A stretch of 64,000 bases of DNA from Thermoanaerobaculia bacterium. GTDB taxonomy: Bacteria; Acidobacteriota; Thermoanaerobaculia; Multivoradales; Multivoraceae. Each line of letters starts with the position of its first letter. Positions within the stretch are counted from its first letter, which is position 1. This document shows positions 51,756 to 60,712 of the stretch, piece after piece. A program made the position numbers and the translations under genes. The notes under the pieces were generated by a model that was not told the origin of the DNA, ran no database searches, and saw only the letters and a program-made list of their open reading frames with translations. The DNA is taken from NCBI GenBank assembly GCA_022826745.1, contig JAJDUI010000037.1:310001-374000 (forward strand). Reading direction: 5' to 3'.

Positions 51756-53834
51756 TTATGCGACGGGGACGATCTCCACGCGATCGATGCCGAGCCGCCC
51801 CTCCTCGACGACCAGGCCGATGGCGCCGCAGTCGAGGGCGTCGTCGGTGGCTTCGACGAGCGTAACGCCGTCCACCTTGCCGGAGATTCGGCTGCCGTCG
51901 ACCTGCAGCGTCAGCTCGCAGGTCTCGCCGAGCCGCCACTCGAAGTCGGCTTCCGCCAGCACCTCTTCGCCGTGCAGCGTGCGCACGAGTTGCACGCGGT
52001 TCCCGGGAGCCAGGAGCAGGCCATAGAAGCGGGTGAGACCCTGGACGCGGGCGGCTACGCCGGCTCGACTGACGAGGTGGGGCGTCACGTCGGCGGTCAC
52101 GGCGTAGTCGCGCCACTCGCGGGTTCCCTGCATCAGCAGGCCCATGCCGGCGTTCTGGACCAGCCGGAACATCTCGATTCCCTTGGTCAGCAGGTCGACG
52201 CCGTTGACCCAGGCGCGGCGCCACATCGTGCCGCGGTGGGTAGAACGCTCGAGCCGGAACGCCGGCGCGCCGGACCACTTCAGCGCCTCGAGGAAGACGG
52301 GGCCCGTCCGGCCAGGGACCCGCACGCCGGCCGAGAAGATCGGTCCGGGCAGGGGCGGGACGGTGAACGACACGCGCCGACTCTCGCCGGGCTCGAGTTC
52401 CGCGGTGTCGCCGTCGAAGGTGGCGGTCTCGTCGTCCTCGCCGTAGTAGCCGAGATAGACGTTGGCCCGCACACCTTCCGCTCCGGCGCTGAGCGTCGCC
52501 TCGACGGTCTGGCCGGGGAAGATCCGCGGCGAAGCCATCAACGGGTAGACGCGGCCCTCGAACCACTTCGCCGTCTCCAGCGAGGGGATGAAGACGGGGG
52601 AACCGACGCGGGCCTCGCCCGCGGCGTCGATCCTCAGGGCGCGTTCGCCGGACGGCAGGGCCACGTTCGCGATCTCGGCCTCGCCCTCCGCGACCTGGAA
52701 TCCCTGAACCGAGCCGGGGAAGGCGAAGTGGAACTGGGCGCCGTCCTTCGGCGCCAGCGCGTCCTGGCCGGCGAGGCGGCGCCCCATGTTGACGATCTGA
52801 AGCGCTTCATGCCCGCAGTCGCTGATCGCCCGGCCGCCGTCGGCCGTCGGCAGGTAGATGCGATCGGCCACCGGCCCGCGCCAGTCGAGACCCTTCTCGA
52901 GCCCGGCCTCGATCCCGGCCAGGCCTTCCTTGATCCCCAGGAGACAGCCGACGTTGCCCGAGTTGCAGTCGGTGTCCCAGCCGCAGGTGTTGACGATCTT
53001 CAGCGTTTCGGCGAAGTCGCCCTCGCCGTGGAGCAGCGAGAGGATGATCAGGCCGTGGTTGGGGACCATGTGGCAGTTGCCGCCGTACTTGTCGTAGCCG
53101 TAGCGCTCGGCGAGCCTCTCCCGGTTGGCGCGCCAGTCGCTGTCCGCGGCGTACCAGCGGCGGAGGTCTCCGATCATCCGGGCGATCACCGAGTCCGGCG
53201 GGATGTAGCCGAGGGCGGCGTCCAGGAGCGTGTCCGTGTCCCGTTCGACGAACGCCATCGACTCCATCGCGGCCAGGACGCGGGCGCCGTACACCGCCTC
53301 GCCGTCGTGGCTCACCCGCGCGGCGGCGGTGGCCAGGCGAACCGCCAGGTCCGGGTCGCCGGGAGCGACCATCGCCCAGCCGTCGATGAAGATCTGCGCG
53401 CCGATCTGCTCGGCCACGACCTTGCCGTTCAACTCCATCGAGCCGCTCGCGGGCGCCTCGATGCCGCTCTTCAGACGAAGGTAGGCCGTGTGCTCGGTGG
53501 AGTTGCCGAGGCCGCCCCACCACAGCACCGTGCGCTCCCGGATCAGGTAGTTGAGCCAGGTCTCGCCCACCTCGCGCGGGCTGAGGTCGGCGCCCGAGCC
53601 GTGATCCTCCAGCGCCCGCAGGAAGGTGAAGGTGCCCGTGATGTCGTCGTCGGTGACGATCAGGGGCACGTCGAGCCGGTCGTGGACGTAGTACTCGATG
53701 TCGCCCAACCGCTTTCCGATCCACTCGTAGGGCCAGCCCTCGAAGGGGCGGCCGAGGTAGACGCCGATTACCTTGCCGAGGACGCCGGCGTAGACGCGCT
53801 CCGCGTAGTCGGGGGGTAGGGGCGTGTTCAACAT
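51756..53834 (-). CDS. ADP-ribosylglycohydrolase-fold protein with C-terminal beta domain
   Basis: The 692-residue protein starts with an ADP-ribosylglycohydrolase (DraG) fold of about 340 residues: VYAGVLGKVIGVYLGRPFEG, the metal-binding VTDDDITGTFTFLRAL and CGWDTDCNSGNVGCLLG. The remaining half is beta-rich (EGRVYPLMASPRIFPGQTVE, WRLGETCELTLQVDG) and looks like a carbohydrate- or laminin/concanavalin-like module. No signal peptide. Despite the fold name, relatives fused to such domains probably hydrolyse other glycosides or amides, so ADP-ribose as substrate is not assured. Confidence 0.85.
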   Translation of the reverse strand: MLNTPLPPDYAERVYAGVLGKVIGVYLGRPFEGWPYEWIGKRLGDIEYYVHDRLDVPLIVTDDDITGTFTFLRALEDHGSGADLSPREVGETWLNYLIRERTVLWWGGLGNSTEHTAYLRLKSGIEAPASGSMELNGKVVAEQIGAQIFIDGWAMVAPGDPDLAVRLATAAARVSHDGEAVYGARVLAAMESMAFVERDTDTLLDAALGYIPPDSVIARMIGDLRRWYAADSDWRANRERLAERYGYDKYGGNCHMVPNHGLIILSLLHGEGDFAETLKIVNTCGWDTDCNSGNVGCLLGIKEGLAGIEAGLEKGLDWRGPVADRIYLPTADGGRAISDCGHEALQIVNMGRRLAGQDALAPKDGAQFHFAFPGSVQGFQVAEGEAEIANVALPSGERALRIDAAGEARVGSPVFIPSLETAKWFEGRVYPLMASPRIFPGQTVEATLSAGAEGVRANVYLGYYGEDDETATFDGDTAELEPGESRRVSFTVPPLPGPIFSAGVRVPGRTGPVFLEALKWSGAPAFRLERSTHRGTMWRRAWVNGVDLLTKGIEMFRLVQNAGMGLLMQGTREWRDYAVTADVTPHLVSRAGVAARVQGLTRFYGLLLAPGNRVQLVRTLHGEEVLAEADFEWRLGETCELTLQVDGSRISGKVDGVTLVEATDDALDCGAIGLVVEEGRLGIDRVEIVPVA

Positions 53835-53953
53835 GTTGGATCTGCGGTGTGAGCTAGGACGTAGAACCTTGAACGGTGTATCATGTTCGACGCACTGACA
53901 GCTAGCTCGCCGGTGTGCCGGCGCCGGCGCGACAACCAGAGGGAGATGTAGTC

Positions 53954-56875
53954 ATGGAAAGCAGACCCCGAGCCGCATTGGACACCGTCCGGATTTTCGC
54001 GTTAGTGATTCTCGCCTTCTCGGTTTCCGCCTTGCCTGCGTTCGCGCAGGACGGCACCGTCTCCGGAACGGTCTCCGACGCCGACGGCGATCCGCTCCCG
54101 GGCGTCCTCGTCAGTGTCGAGGGCGGCGGAGAGGCGATGAGCGATGCGGACGGCGCCTTCTCGATCTCCGGCGTCGCGGCCGGCAGCCACACGGTGACCG
54201 CCAGCCTGGAGGGCTTCCAGTCTTCGAGCCAGTCCGTGCAGGTGACGGCCAGCGGGGCAACGGTCTCCTTCGAGATTCGTCCGGCGTACCACGACACGGT
54301 CATGGTCACGGCGGAGAGGGTCGAGGAGAACGTCATGGAAGTGCCGATGACGATCACGGCCTTCGACTCGAGCATCCTCGAAGAGCTCGTGATCCAGGAG
54401 AGGACCGATCTGCAGAACCTGGTTCCGGGCCTTCAGTTCGGCGACGAGATCGAGCAGCAGGGCCAGGGAACGGTCATCCGCGGCATCGGCACCAGGAACG
54501 CCCAGTACGACCAGGCCGACTACGCGGTCGCCACTTACGTCGACGGCGCCTACACGCTGGGTGTCTACGGCACGACCCCCGGCGGCGGCTTCGATCTCGA
54601 ACGGGTCGAGGTGGCGCGTGGACCCCAGGGAACCCTGAACGGCCGCAACTCGATCGCGGGCGCGATCAACGTGGTCACCAAGGGCCCGACGGATCACTGG
54701 GATGCCGAGTTGATGGGAGAGGTCACGGACATTTCGCAGCAGCGTCTGAACGGGGCGCTCGGCGGTCCGCTCGGCGACGGTCCGTTCAGCTTCCGCCTGA
54801 CGGCCGGTAACCACACGGGCGACGGCCGGCAGGAGAACGTGGGCGCCGGCGGCGACCATGACGCACCCGATCAGACCTTCTATTCCCCGCAGCTTCGCGC
54901 CGAGACCGAGCGGTTCTCCGTGAGGGCGCGCTGGTCTCATGTGGAAGACCGCGGAACGCCGCGGGGATTCGTGCAGCTTTCGAACGTGGATCGGACGACA
55001 GGCGGCTATTCCCGGAACCGCTACTACCTCTGGGAGACCCCCAATCCAGCCCTCGATCCGAGTTGCGGCCTCAATACGCCCGCGTGGAACTGCCCCGGCG
55101 AGATCCAGAACAGGGTGGCGTTCAACTACCCCGGCACCAACGAGAGCGAGAGCGATTTCGGCACGGTGCGAGCCGACTGGCAGGTCTCGAGGTCCCTCGG
55201 CATCAGCTTCAACGCGAGCAGCGGCGAAACGGTGCAGCAGGCGCTCAGGGACGCCGACTACACGGATCGGGTGCCGATCGGAACGCCCCCGGGCGGTCAC
55301 GGGCTGGGCGGCAGCGCTGACTCGCTGGACCACACGCTGACGACCTGCACGGTGGGCCGCTGGGACGGCCTGTGTCCCGACGGCACGGTGCAATTCTCGA
55401 ACTCGTTCTATGACCTTCCGTTCGAGTACGAGGAAGACTCGCAGGAACTCCTGTTCCGATCGAGCTACGCCGGCGACTTCAACTTCATCGGCGGGTTGTT
55501 CAGGTACAAGAACCTGAGGTCGGGGACGATCCATCGCCATGATCTGCAGATCCCGTACCGCTTCGGAACGGCCGATGAGCAGGCCCAGAGGGCCTCGCCG
55601 ATTTATGGTTTCGTCGAGGCCAACAACTGCCAGGATGTCCTGATCAAGGTCGTCGAGGGATTCGGCATCGGCACGAGCGACCCGGCGGGCGACGAGGAAG
55701 GGCTCTACTGGTACTGCCCTGAGGGCAACGATCTCAGCCATCTGCTCAGCTTCTTCAACAGGGGCAAGAACTGGACCGAGGCCGCGTTCTTCAGTGCCGA
55801 CTACCGGTTCAATGACAGTTGGGCGATCTCGGGCGGCGTCCGCTACACGGAAGACAAGAAGGAACAGAAGCCCGTGGATCAGGGCGGGTTCTTCACGCTG
55901 GCTCTGGGAGGCGCCCCGGTCACGATCGCGCTCTCCGGCGAAGGCAACCCCTATCCCCAGACCTGGGCGCGGCCGATCGGCCACCTCGCTCTGGAGCACA
56001 CGACGGACACCGGCCATCTGGTTTACGGCCGGGTCTCAACAGGGTTCCGTTCCGGCGGGTTCAACATCGGTCTGCCGGGCCAGGTGCCGCCGTACATCGA
56101 GGAAGAAACGCTGGTGAACTACGAGCTGGGGGCGAAGGGCTTCTTCCTCGACTCGCGTCTGCAGCTCTCCGCCGGCCTCTGGTACAACCAGTTCGACAAC
56201 TACCAGCTCGCCGCCACGCAGGCGCCGCCGCCGGGCGTGGACATTCCGATCTCGATCTACTCGTCGACGCCGCTCGTCGAGTACACGGCGAACATTCCCG
56301 ACACGACGATTCAGGGCGTGGATGTCGAGTTCAGCTACCGGATCGGCTCCTTCGGGCTCCGGGGCTTCTATGCCTGGCAGGACTCGGAGATCGGTCGGCA
56401 CTCCTCGGTGATCGACGGCCACCCCGACGCCCAGACGGCGATCTGGAACTACATCAACTTCGACACCGGCGAGCCGGCGACCAGCGAGTACGACCTGCCG
56501 ACGGATCAGACCGGTAACCGGTTGCCGAAGGCGCCGCAGAACAAGCTGGCGCTGACGGCGTCCTGGTTCAAGTCGCTCGTCTCCGCGGGCCACCTCTCGT
56601 TCCAGGCGACCTACGCCTACACCGATCCTGCCTATCCCAGCATCGGCAACGTCGACATCTGGGAACTGCCGTCGTTCGACCGGTTTGACGTGGGCGGCAC
56701 CTGGAGCGCTCCGAGCGACAGGTGGTCGATCTCGTTGTTCCTCAAGAACGTCTTGGACGAGGTCGCCGTGCTCGAGTACCTGCCGATCTCCGGGAACGGG
56801 GGCGTCCCCGCGATCGGCTTCCTGACGCCGCCCCGCGAAGCGGGCATACAGCTCCGGTTCCGGCCGTTCAACTAG
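53954..56875 (+). CDS. TonB-dependent receptor with carboxypeptidase-like domain
   Basis: The 973-residue outer-membrane receptor has a signal peptide (VSALPAFAQ), then a carboxypeptidase-regulatory-like beta-sandwich (GTVSGTVSDADGDPLPGVLV ... GAFSISGVAAGSHTV) common in Bacteroidota and Acidobacteriota receptors. The plug (EEVVMTVTAERVEEN-type TonB box, LVPGLQFGDE, GTVIRGIGTRN, VEVARGPQGTLNGRNSIAG) and barrel (to LRFRPFN, terminal Phe-Asn) follow. ATG at 53954 is preceded by GAGGGAG. It is upstream of an esterase gene by 19 bp. The substrate is unknown. Confidence 0.92.
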   Translation: MESRPRAALDTVRIFALVILAFSVSALPAFAQDGTVSGTVSDADGDPLPGVLVSVEGGGEAMSDADGAFSISGVAAGSHTVTASLEGFQSSSQSVQVTASGATVSFEIRPAYHDTVMVTAERVEENVMEVPMTITAFDSSILEELVIQERTDLQNLVPGLQFGDEIEQQGQGTVIRGIGTRNAQYDQADYAVATYVDGAYTLGVYGTTPGGGFDLERVEVARGPQGTLNGRNSIAGAINVVTKGPTDHWDAELMGEVTDISQQRLNGALGGPLGDGPFSFRLTAGNHTGDGRQENVGAGGDHDAPDQTFYSPQLRAETERFSVRARWSHVEDRGTPRGFVQLSNVDRTTGGYSRNRYYLWETPNPALDPSCGLNTPAWNCPGEIQNRVAFNYPGTNESESDFGTVRADWQVSRSLGISFNASSGETVQQALRDADYTDRVPIGTPPGGHGLGGSADSLDHTLTTCTVGRWDGLCPDGTVQFSNSFYDLPFEYEEDSQELLFRSSYAGDFNFIGGLFRYKNLRSGTIHRHDLQIPYRFGTADEQAQRASPIYGFVEANNCQDVLIKVVEGFGIGTSDPAGDEEGLYWYCPEGNDLSHLLSFFNRGKNWTEAAFFSADYRFNDSWAISGGVRYTEDKKEQKPVDQGGFFTLALGGAPVTIALSGEGNPYPQTWARPIGHLALEHTTDTGHLVYGRVSTGFRSGGFNIGLPGQVPPYIEEETLVNYELGAKGFFLDSRLQLSAGLWYNQFDNYQLAATQAPPPGVDIPISIYSSTPLVEYTANIPDTTIQGVDVEFSYRIGSFGLRGFYAWQDSEIGRHSSVIDGHPDAQTAIWNYINFDTGEPATSEYDLPTDQTGNRLPKAPQNKLALTASWFKSLVSAGHLSFQATYAYTDPAYPSIGNVDIWELPSFDRFDVGGTWSAPSDRWSISLFLKNVLDEVAVLEYLPISGNGGVPAIGFLTPPREAGIQLRFRPFN

Positions 56876-56894
56876 CGGCGCCGGCACGACAGTC

Positions 56895-58133
56895 ATGAGC
56901 AGGGGGATCGGACGCTTTCCGATCCCCCTGTTACTTCTCCTGATGGCGACCGGAGTCGGCGGGACCGAGTACACGCTGGGCCCCGACTCGCTACCCCAGG
57001 AAGGCGTCCCCAGCGGCACGGTGGAGGAGCGCACCTGGTACGCCAGCCGCATCTACCCGGGCACGACCCACGAGTACCGGGTCTACGTCCCGGCCCAGTA
57101 CACGGACGCTGAACCCGCGGCCGTCATGGTCTTCCAGGACGGCGAGTTCTACGTCGACCCCGAAGGCCTCGTCAGGGTGCCGACGGTCTTCGACAACCTG
57201 ATCCACAAGGCCGAGATGCCGGTGACGATCGGCATCTTCATCAACCCCGGGATGAAGGAACTCCCCTGGGACCTGCGGAGCGTCCAGTACACGCCGGTCG
57301 ACGACACCTACGCGCGCTTCCTGCTCGAGGAGATCCTCCCCGAGGTCGGCAAGGACTACAACCTGACGGACGAGGCGGCGGGCCGGGCGATCGCCGGCAT
57401 GAGCGATGGCGGGCTGGTTTCGTTCACCGTCGCCTGGCAGCGTCCCGACGCCTTCAGCAAGGTCGTCAGCCACGTCGGCAGCTACACGAGGCCCATGGGC
57501 GGTGCGCTGTACCCGCACCTGATTCGTGCGAGCCGCGGGAACCCGAAGCCAATCCGCGTGTTCCTCCAGGACGGGGAGAACGACATCAACCTCATGGAGG
57601 GGAACTGGACGCTGGCCAACCTCCGGATGGACTCCGCCCTGATGTTCGCCCGCTACGACTACCGCTTCGAGATGGGCACGGGCGGCCACGATCTGAAGCA
57701 CGGCGGTGCCATCTTCCCGGAGACGCTGCGTTGGCTCTGGCGCGACTATCCTGGTGTCGCGGGCGCCGTCGCCCCGCCCGACCTCGAAGCGGTGACCGGC
57801 ACGTGGGACGTTGTGACGAAGGTCCTCGGCGTGTTTCGCCACGGCGTGCTGACCGTGTCCGAGCAGGACGGCGCGCTTGCCGCGACGCTCCACGACGAGG
57901 TGGACGGCGAGATGGAGGTCACGGCGGTCCACTTCGACGACGGCATTCTGAGCTACGACTACATCGCGTCCGGATCCCAGGTGAACTGGGGTAAGGGATC
58001 GGTGGGCAAGCTGAGCACCTGGCTGCAAGTGCGAGGAGACACCTTCCGCGGCGCCCTCAGCCTCGATGTGCCCCCCGCGGGCGACTACGCGGTCGAGGGC
58101 CGCAGGAGAACCGCGGAGTCCCCGACTGACTGA
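56895..58133 (+). CDS. Enterochelin esterase-like alpha/beta hydrolase, exported
   Basis: 412-residue exported hydrolase: signal peptide (PIPLLLLLMATGVGG), N-terminal YRVYVPAQYTDAEPAAVMVFQDGEF, nucleophile Ser in IAGMSDGGLVSF (about residue 170), VFLQDGENDIN (acid) and GGHDLKHGG (His). This is the esterase D/Fes group. It lies 19 bp after a TonB receptor gene, so it probably hydrolyses the imported ester or a siderophore-like compound. A C-terminal domain of about 100 residues (TGTWDVVTKVLGVFRHGVL) is lipocalin- or DUF-like. Confidence 0.85.
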   Translation: MSRGIGRFPIPLLLLLMATGVGGTEYTLGPDSLPQEGVPSGTVEERTWYASRIYPGTTHEYRVYVPAQYTDAEPAAVMVFQDGEFYVDPEGLVRVPTVFDNLIHKAEMPVTIGIFINPGMKELPWDLRSVQYTPVDDTYARFLLEEILPEVGKDYNLTDEAAGRAIAGMSDGGLVSFTVAWQRPDAFSKVVSHVGSYTRPMGGALYPHLIRASRGNPKPIRVFLQDGENDINLMEGNWTLANLRMDSALMFARYDYRFEMGTGGHDLKHGGAIFPETLRWLWRDYPGVAGAVAPPDLEAVTGTWDVVTKVLGVFRHGVLTVSEQDGALAATLHDEVDGEMEVTAVHFDDGILSYDYIASGSQVNWGKGSVGKLSTWLQVRGDTFRGALSLDVPPAGDYAVEGRRRTAESPTD

Positions 58134-58161
58134 TTCGGTCCTTCAACCGTACGGGGCTCCA

Positions 58162-58226
58162 CACTGGGTGCGCCGGCGCCCCCGCCGGCTTTCTGCGAAG
58201 AACTGCGCGAGGCGCTAGCCTCGCTC
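58162..58226 (+). repeat. Dispersed element lacking hairpin 2, before ABC exporter operon
   Basis: Hairpin 1 GCCGGCG-CCCC-CGCCGGC and hairpin 3 GCGAGGC-GCTA-GCCTCGC flank a spacer in which hairpin 2 is missing. It lies between the esterase stop (58133) and the exporter ATG (58247). Confidence 0.88.
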
Positions 58227-58246
58227 GATCCCTCCGGTGTAACGGC

Positions 58247-60712
58247 ATGGACGACCTGAAGCAGGCACGCGCCCTCCCCTTCTGGGGCGAGGCGGACACC
58301 CCTCCGGAGCCCCCGCCGGGCAAGGCGCCGGAGGAGCAGGGCTTCGTCGCCGTCCTCCGGATCTTCGTCCGGACCTGGCCCTACCTGTGGCCCCAGATCG
58401 TAGGCCGCTGGCGGGAGCTGCCGCGCAGCAGGGCCGCCGAGGACGACGCCGCGGCAGACGGCGCGTGGAGCTTCCGTCACGTTCCGCCCCTCGTCACCGT
58501 CCTGACCGCGCTCGGCCCGCTCCTGTGGCTTGAACCCCCGGGAAGCGACTGGCGCCACGATCTTCTGCTGGCCGGCACGCTCCTGATGACGGCCCTCGTA
58601 TGGGCGCTGCTATTCGTCAGGGGCCGCGCCTACCTCTGGACGTCCTTCGCGCTCGTGCTCGTCGGCACGGCGGCGTTCGTCTTCGCGCTGTTCGGCGTGG
58701 CCGGTCTCGCCGACAGTCTCTATGTCGGGCTCGTCGCGGCGGGATGCGTCTGCATCTGGGTGCTGCAGTACCGCTCCGACGGCGGCAGGCTGCGCTTCCG
58801 CATCCGGCTCGGCAGCCACCTCGTCTACTACTTCGTCCTGGTCTGGGCCTCGACCCTGCTGACGATGGTGATCGCCCTCTTCTCGGTCGACCTGATCAGC
58901 CAGTCCATCCTGCAGGCCGAGCCGCTGACTCCGTTCCTGGCCGACTTCATCGGCCGGTCGGAGCTCGCCGGCGAGGCGCAGCCGGGAGCCGGCGCGGAGT
59001 CCGCGGAACCCGACGCCCCGGCCGCCCAACCGAACATCGACCTCGCGCCGTTGACGGCCGAGCAGCGGCACAGCCTGAAGTGGATCTACGCGGTCTTCAT
59101 GGTCTTCGGCTGGTTCGCGCAGCTCCCGGTGATGATGCTGCTGCCCTACTACTACATCTTCATCATGCAGCGCGTGAACCAGGACCTGCGGATGGCGCTG
59201 GTGGAGCGCTGGCTCGGGCTGTCTCTCCGCTACCACAGCGACCACCGGGTGGGCGATTCGGTCTACCGCATCTACCAGGACAGCGCCCAAGTCACGGCCG
59301 TCATCGGCAATGTCACGCAGTCGATGCAGATGCTGAGCACCTACGCGATCGGCGTCGTCTTCCTGGCCGCCCTCGACCCGATCCTGGGGACCATGGCGCT
59401 CAGCATCGTCCTGCTCGCCGTGGTCTGGGGACGCTGGTTCTCGCCGCGGATGCGGGAGAGATCGCTCGCTTCCCGGGAGGCCAACTCGGACTTCACGTCG
59501 CGCGTCCAGGAGACGTTCGCCGCGATCCGGGTGATCAAGGCCTACGGCGCCGCGGACAGGGAGCAGGAGCGGCTCGAGCGGGACTCCGTGAGGGCCTTCA
59601 ACGCGTCCTTTCGGGTGCGATCGCTGATGGCCGTCGTCGGCATCGTCACGTTCTCGATCGCTGCCGCCGCGCTGCTGACCGCGCAGTTCCTGATGGCGGT
59701 CTGGGCCAACGGCGAACGGGAGACCTTCGCGACGGCCCTCGTCGCTCTCGTGGGTCTGAGCTTCGTGACGTGGAACCTGTCCGCGTACAACTGGGCCCAG
59801 GAGCAGATCGGCGCGTCGAGCGTCTCCGTGCGGAACCTGGTGACCCTGTGGTCGCAGGCCCAGGACATGGCGATGGGTCTCGACCGGTCCTTTGACATCC
59901 TCGACATCGAGCCCGACGTGAAGAACGCTCCCGACGCGGCGCCGATGGGGCTCTTCCGCCGCGAGATCCGCTTCGACAACGTCGACTTCGCCTACGAACC
60001 GGACCGTCCCGTTCTGCGGGGCGTCAGCTTCGGTGTCGAACCCGGCTCGATCACGGCGATCGTCGGCCCGACCGGCTCAGGCAAGAGCACCCTGGTCAGC
60101 CTGCTGCTCCGGCTCTTCGATCCCGACTCGGGCATCGTCTCGATCGACGGCGTCGACCTGCGCGCGCTGGACGTGGACAGCCTGCGCGGCAACGTCTCGG
60201 TCGCCCTGCAGGAGAACGTCCTGTTCGGCATGTCCGTGCGCGACAACATCCGCTACGTCGTTCCCGACGCGAGCGACGAGCGTGTGCTGGCGGCGGCCCG
60301 CGTCGCCTGCGTCGACGAGTACGTCGCCGGGCTGCCGGAGGGCCTGGACACGGTCCTGAGCGACCGCGGCGGCAAGCTGTCCACGGGGCAGCGCCAGCGT
60401 CTTTCGATCGCCCGGGCGATCGTCAAGGACGCTCCGATCCTGATCCTCGACGAGCCCACGGCCGCGCTCGACGCCTACACCGAACACCGGGTGCTCGAGC
60501 GCCTGTCGGCGTGGGGCGAGGGCCGCGCCATCTTCCTGATCACGCACCGGATCTCGACGATTCAGCAGGCGGACCGGATCCTCTATCTGGACGGCGGCCG
60601 GATCGTCGAGAACGGGTCCCATGACGAGCTCATGGCTGTGGACGGCGGGCGCTACCGGTCATTCGTGGAGACCGAGGCGAGACTGTCGAGACGGGCCGCA
60701 GAGGCCGGTTGA
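58247..60712 (+). CDS. ABC exporter subunit 1 with extra N-terminal membrane helices
   Basis: The 821-residue type I exporter subunit is about 220 residues longer than usual at the N-terminus, where several added helices are seen (PLVTVLTALGPLLWL, LLAGTLLMTALVWALLFV, FALVLVGTAAFVFALFG, SLYVGLVAAGCVCIWVLQY). A loop rich in Ala, Glu and Pro (AGAESAEPDAPAAQP) separates it from the core. The ATPase has GPTGSGKST (about residue 605), LSTGQRQRLSIARA (about 710), LILDEPTAALD and LITHRIS. ATG at 58247 lies 20 bp after a dispersed repeat. The stop overlaps the next start (TGATG), so both subunits form a heterodimer. Confidence 0.92.
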   Translation: MDDLKQARALPFWGEADTPPEPPPGKAPEEQGFVAVLRIFVRTWPYLWPQIVGRWRELPRSRAAEDDAAADGAWSFRHVPPLVTVLTALGPLLWLEPPGSDWRHDLLLAGTLLMTALVWALLFVRGRAYLWTSFALVLVGTAAFVFALFGVAGLADSLYVGLVAAGCVCIWVLQYRSDGGRLRFRIRLGSHLVYYFVLVWASTLLTMVIALFSVDLISQSILQAEPLTPFLADFIGRSELAGEAQPGAGAESAEPDAPAAQPNIDLAPLTAEQRHSLKWIYAVFMVFGWFAQLPVMMLLPYYYIFIMQRVNQDLRMALVERWLGLSLRYHSDHRVGDSVYRIYQDSAQVTAVIGNVTQSMQMLSTYAIGVVFLAALDPILGTMALSIVLLAVVWGRWFSPRMRERSLASREANSDFTSRVQETFAAIRVIKAYGAADREQERLERDSVRAFNASFRVRSLMAVVGIVTFSIAAAALLTAQFLMAVWANGERETFATALVALVGLSFVTWNLSAYNWAQEQIGASSVSVRNLVTLWSQAQDMAMGLDRSFDILDIEPDVKNAPDAAPMGLFRREIRFDNVDFAYEPDRPVLRGVSFGVEPGSITAIVGPTGSGKSTLVSLLLRLFDPDSGIVSIDGVDLRALDVDSLRGNVSVALQENVLFGMSVRDNIRYVVPDASDERVLAAARVACVDEYVAGLPEGLDTVLSDRGGKLSTGQRQRLSIARAIVKDAPILILDEPTAALDAYTEHRVLERLSAWGEGRAIFLITHRISTIQQADRILYLDGGRIVENGSHDELMAVDGGRYRSFVETEARLSRRAAEAG

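Noticed and set aside
54002..56017. Minus-strand ORF of 671 codons over the TonB receptor
   Set aside because: Codon-complement shadow of the receptor; no ribosome binding site or motif.
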